From NCBI GenBank assembly GCA_900543035.1, contig UQPV01000054.1, positions 1-17,044 of the forward strand: DNA of 17,044 nt. The letters run 5' to 3'. This DNA is from an uncultured Solobacterium sp. (GTDB taxonomy: Bacteria > Bacillota_I > Bacilli_A > Erysipelotrichales > Erysipelotrichaceae). The notes under the pieces were generated by a model that saw only the letters and a list, made by a program, of their open reading frames with translations, did not search any database and had not been told where the DNA came from. Below are positions 14,020-17,044 of this stretch, piece after piece (within the stretch, counting starts at the first letter, position 1; each line of letters opens with the position of its first letter). A program made the translations under genes and the position numbers.

Positions 14020-17000
14020 GCTATGGAAGTGCATTTTATCATTTCTGATGGCAGCATTGCTGCTGCCGGTCTCACCGCAGCCGATACAGGCTGAAACGGA
14101 TACGTTCATCAACGATTTTGATATCGGTATGGGCATCGATCAAGTGACTTATATCGGCGAGTGGAATACGGATCAGAATTATCCGGATCTGTTCTATGGC
14201 GGCGATGATCATTGGATCGCGTTTGAGACAGATCATTTTGACGGCGCACTGGAGATCGTCTTTTATGGCACGGCGATCAAGCTGTATGGCAATTTGGAGC
14301 CGATGGGCGGCATCCAGCGCGTCCTCATCGATGGTCAGGAAATAGCCGAGGTGGATGCCTACGCGCCACAAAAACAGATGGGCGTCTGCTTGTTTGACAG
14401 CGCGGAGCATGTGAGCCTTGCGGCAGACAAGCATGTGCTGCGCTATGAGCCGACACAGACGAAAAATGAAGCGTCGAGCGGTTACAATATGCAGTTCGAC
14501 TATGCGCGGGCAAGCGCGCCGCAGGATGGTGAGCTGCAATACGCACAGCTGCGTCAGGAGAGCATGAGCGTGGAAGCAGGGGAGCAGCAGCAAGTTCAGC
14601 TGCAGCTGTTCCCGGCCAATGCCGACGCGCAGGTCCGCTGGGAAAGCAGCGATCCGCAGATCGCCGCGGTCGATGCAAACGGAATGGTCAGCGGACTGGC
14701 AGAAGGCGATTGCATGATCAGCGCTGCGCTGCCGCAGATCGATGCCGAGCTTTTCTGTTCGCTCAGCGTGGTTCCTGCCGCCGCCGACCTTGAAGAGACC
14801 ATCGTCAACGACGATGAAGTGGGCACAGAGATGTTCCAGTTCAGCTTTGAAGGACCATGGGTGCATGAAGGCGGATTCCCGGATCGCTTCGTGGGCGGCG
14901 ATGAGCATTGGATCACCAGCGCGCAGTTCGGGGATGCCTTGCCGGCATACAGCTTCCGTTTCTATGGCTCGAAAGTCGAGCTGTACGGACATAAGGTGCC
15001 AGCCGGCGCTATGGCCGATGTGCTGATCGATGGCGAACTGGTCGGGACGATCGATCATTACTTGCCTTCACGCGCTGAGCAGCAGCTTTTGTTTGCCAGT
15101 GCGGAGATGGAAGAAGGCGAGCATGTCATCACGGTCAGGCTGAATGGGCAAAGCAACCCATCCAGTACGGGCACCTTTGAGGCAGCTGTCGATTATGCGA
15201 AATTCTATCACACGGAGCGTGAGTTTTATCCGACCGCGATCCAGCTGGAGGACAGCGAGATCATGCTGGAGGAAGGCATGACATATCAGCCGTCCGCAAA
15301 GATCCTGCCTGCTTATGCGAGCGTCTTGCCGGAGATCATCTGGTCGAGCAGCGATCCGCAGGTCGCGTCGGCCGATCCGCAAAGCGGCGCGGTCCGCGCG
15401 CTGCGTGCCGGCGAAGCGACGATCACCGCGCGTCTGGATGGCATGGATATCGAAGCGTCATTCAAAGTGGAGGTCCGCCCTTGCAAAGAACGCTTCGCGG
15501 CGATGGTAAAGGACAATAACCTGCATGCTTATGAGGATGAGTACCTGACTTATGTGGAACAGACTTATGAGGAAGGGACAAGCGGCATGCGCAGCTGGAG
15601 CGGCACGGCATGGCGCAACGATGTGGTCACCAGCCGGATCGATCTGTTGACGAAGGCAGAAAGCTATGAGGATGTCACGCTGAGCAGCAGCGACTTCATC
15701 AGTGATTCCGGCAGTGTCATCGCCAGTGAGCATATCGCGATGACCTTCATGCGATCCTCGCTGGCATACACCAATGAACGGCAGATCACGGACATCATCA
15801 CTGATGAGCGGGTCATGGATCTGCAGGCACAGAAGCTCTACAGCGTATGGGTGGCGATCAATGTGCCTGAGCAGGCCCAGCCGGGAGAGTATCATGGCAC
15901 ATTGCGCATCAGCTGCGATGATACGGTGCTGGCCGAATTTGCGTATACGCTGCATGTCATCGATCTGGTGCAGCCAGACGCGCAGGAAGATGAGATGCAG
16001 CTGGAGCTGTGGATGTACCCTTACAGCTCGAACCGCTATTATTCCGGCAAGAGCACGGTTGAATACTTCGGTGACAGCGTAGAGGATCTGTATGCCGTGC
16101 ATCTGGATCCCCAGTATCAGGACGGGCTGGAAAGCCAGCTGGAGCTGTATCGAAAAGCTGGCGGCGACGCCATCACGGTGACCGTGGTGGAAGACCCATG
16201 GAATTCGCAGACCCCGGATCCATATCCTTCCATGGTCAAGTGGATCCGCCACAGCGATGGCACGTTCTCATTTGATTATACCGATCTGGATTACTGGATC
16301 TCATTGAACCTGGCGCAGGGCATCGATGGCCAGATCAAGAGCTTCTCGATGTCATGCTGGGGCAACCGCATCACGTATTATGATGAAGCGAGCGGTCAGG
16401 TCGTCAGTGAGGCGCCAGCGACCGGCAGCGCGCGCTGGGAAGAGCTGTGGCGCGCGTTCATGGAAGATTATGTGGCGCACATGGAGGAAAAAGGCTGGTT
16501 CGATATGACCTATATGGCCATGGATGAGCGTCCGCTCGCAGAGATCGAACCGGTGCTTGATCTGGTGGAATCAGTGACGAACAGCAAAGGTGAATCGATG
16601 AAGATGTCGCTGGCAGTCTATGACTATGGTGCCGAAAGCATCTTCGATCGCATCGATGATCTTTCTCTGGCGTATCAGCTGGGCTCTTCCAAGGTCAAGG
16701 AGATCGCGGAACACCGGCAGGAGCTGGGACTGCTGACGACCATGTATACGTGCGGCGCGCAAAACTCTGCGTTGCTCAATGAGCCAGGAGAAGGCGCTTA
16801 TTCGATCTATCATGCGGCCAAGTATGGCACCGACGGCTTCCTGCGCTGGGCGCTGGATGCTTTCAATGATGACCCGCTGGTCAGCAGCGCGCATCGCATC
16901 CTGGCAGCCGGCGACATCTATCTGATCTATCCGGATGAGAAAGACGATGCCGAGATGCAGGCACATTCTTCGGTCCGCTTTGAAAAGCTGATGGAAGGCG

Positions 17001-17044
17001 TACGGGACATGGCAAAGCTGAAGGTGCTGCGTGAGCAGTATCCG
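14012..17044 (+). CDS. Secreted modular glycoside hydrolase, GH123-like (3' end outside window)
   Basis: Open for 1011 codons from ATG 14012 (AGGAGG 5 nt upstream) to the window edge with no stop. Residues 1-27 are a signal peptide (MNKLWKC, hydrophobic core, cleavage after IQA). Two related beta-sandwich modules follow, at ~32-167 and ~264-400, sharing GGD(D/E)HWI, FYG...LYG and VLIDG. Each is followed by a bacterial Ig-like Big_2 domain (~175-257 with RWESSDPQIAAVDANGMVSG; ~406-490 with IWSSSDPQVASADP). From ~491 comes a beta-sandwich and then, from ~660, a TIM barrel with paired acids Asp838-Glu839 in TYMAMDERP. That fits the Asp-Glu pair of substrate-assisted GH123/DUF4091 enzymes, known as beta-N-acetylgalactosaminidases. 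Likely role: extracellular removal of beta-linked GalNAc from host or dietary glycans. The cre site predicts repression by preferred sugars. Cell-wall attachment cannot be judged without the C-terminus. Confidence 0.85.
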   Translation, partial: MNKLWKCILSFLMAALLLPVSPQPIQAETDTFINDFDIGMGIDQVTYIGEWNTDQNYPDLFYGGDDHWIAFETDHFDGALEIVFYGTAIKLYGNLEPMGGIQRVLIDGQEIAEVDAYAPQKQMGVCLFDSAEHVSLAADKHVLRYEPTQTKNEASSGYNMQFDYARASAPQDGELQYAQLRQESMSVEAGEQQQVQLQLFPANADAQVRWESSDPQIAAVDANGMVSGLAEGDCMISAALPQIDAELFCSLSVVPAAADLEETIVNDDEVGTEMFQFSFEGPWVHEGGFPDRFVGGDEHWITSAQFGDALPAYSFRFYGSKVELYGHKVPAGAMADVLIDGELVGTIDHYLPSRAEQQLLFASAEMEEGEHVITVRLNGQSNPSSTGTFEAAVDYAKFYHTEREFYPTAIQLEDSEIMLEEGMTYQPSAKILPAYASVLPEIIWSSSDPQVASADPQSGAVRALRAGEATITARLDGMDIEASFKVEVRPCKERFAAMVKDNNLHAYEDEYLTYVEQTYEEGTSGMRSWSGTAWRNDVVTSRIDLLTKAESYEDVTLSSSDFISDSGSVIASEHIAMTFMRSSLAYTNERQITDIITDERVMDLQAQKLYSVWVAINVPEQAQPGEYHGTLRISCDDTVLAEFAYTLHVIDLVQPDAQEDEMQLELWMYPYSSNRYYSGKSTVEYFGDSVEDLYAVHLDPQYQDGLESQLELYRKAGGDAITVTVVEDPWNSQTPDPYPSMVKWIRHSDGTFSFDYTDLDYWISLNLAQGIDGQIKSFSMSCWGNRITYYDEASGQVVSEAPATGSARWEELWRAFMEDYVAHMEEKGWFDMTYMAMDERPLAEIEPVLDLVESVTNSKGESMKMSLAVYDYGAESIFDRIDDLSLAYQLGSSKVKEIAEHRQELGLLTTMYTCGAQNSALLNEPGEGAYSIYHAAKYGTDGFLRWALDAFNDDPLVSSAHRILAAGDIYLIYPDEKDDAEMQAHSSVRFEKLMEGVRDMAKLKVLREQYP

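Overview
The window looks like a chromosomal segment of a Bacillota gut-type bacterium. Shine-Dalgarno sites are strong (AGGAGG-like) and there is a textbook CcpA cre box. It also carries a FemAB-type peptidoglycan ligase, a CwlD-like amidase, a TrmA/RlmCD-type rRNA methyltransferase and a secreted GH123-like glycosidase. From about 1.7 kb onward the codon use is uniform and rich in ATC, CTG and CGC. A higher-GC member of Erysipelotrichales is my best guess, held weakly. No rRNA, tRNA or CRISPR array was seen.

Layout. (1) 1-~1.37 kb: accessory DNA with different codon use. It holds the 3' end of a RecD2-like helicase and the N-terminal part of a protein of the type carried by conjugative elements. 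That reading frame runs through a Lys/Ala-rich stretch into an unrelated C-terminal part with host codon use and ends at 2487. This is either a gene fusion at a mobile-element border or an assembly chimera. (2) 2.5-6.95 kb: the oxidative branch of the TCA cycle. Citrate synthase and NAD-type isocitrate dehydrogenase overlap on the minus strand, and aconitase diverges from them on the plus strand. The 133-bp gap holds two extended -10 promoters around a perfect dyad and phased ATTTTCAT repeats. Together the three enzymes would convert oxaloacetate and acetyl-CoA to 2-oxoglutarate, presumably for glutamate synthesis in an anaerobe. (3) 7.0-8.13 kb: a small degenerate MerR-like regulator followed by a carboxymuconolactone decarboxylase/cupin fusion protein. 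(4) 8.26-9.70 kb: a FemAB/MurM-type aminoacyl ligase behind a predicted leader of about 160 nt. (5) 9.69-11.62 kb, minus strand: a HAD hydrolase and a 23S rRNA uracil methyltransferase in an overlapping operon, whose terminator lies inside the 3' end of the convergent FemAB gene. (6) 11.7-13.83 kb: a membrane-anchored N-acetylmuramoyl-L-alanine amidase and a four-repeat DUF349 protein. (7) 13.9 kb to the end: a large secreted, modular GH123-like glycosidase, truncated by the window edge. It lies behind a promoter whose -35 is covered by a cre site and is preceded by a coupled 14-codon leader ORF.

The points most worth following up are the chimeric ORF at 757-2487, the shared operator between citrate synthase and aconitase, the cre-plus-leader-peptide control of the glycosidase, and the duplicated module architecture of that enzyme. 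I did not find a clear, wholly new defence or mobile system in the window.
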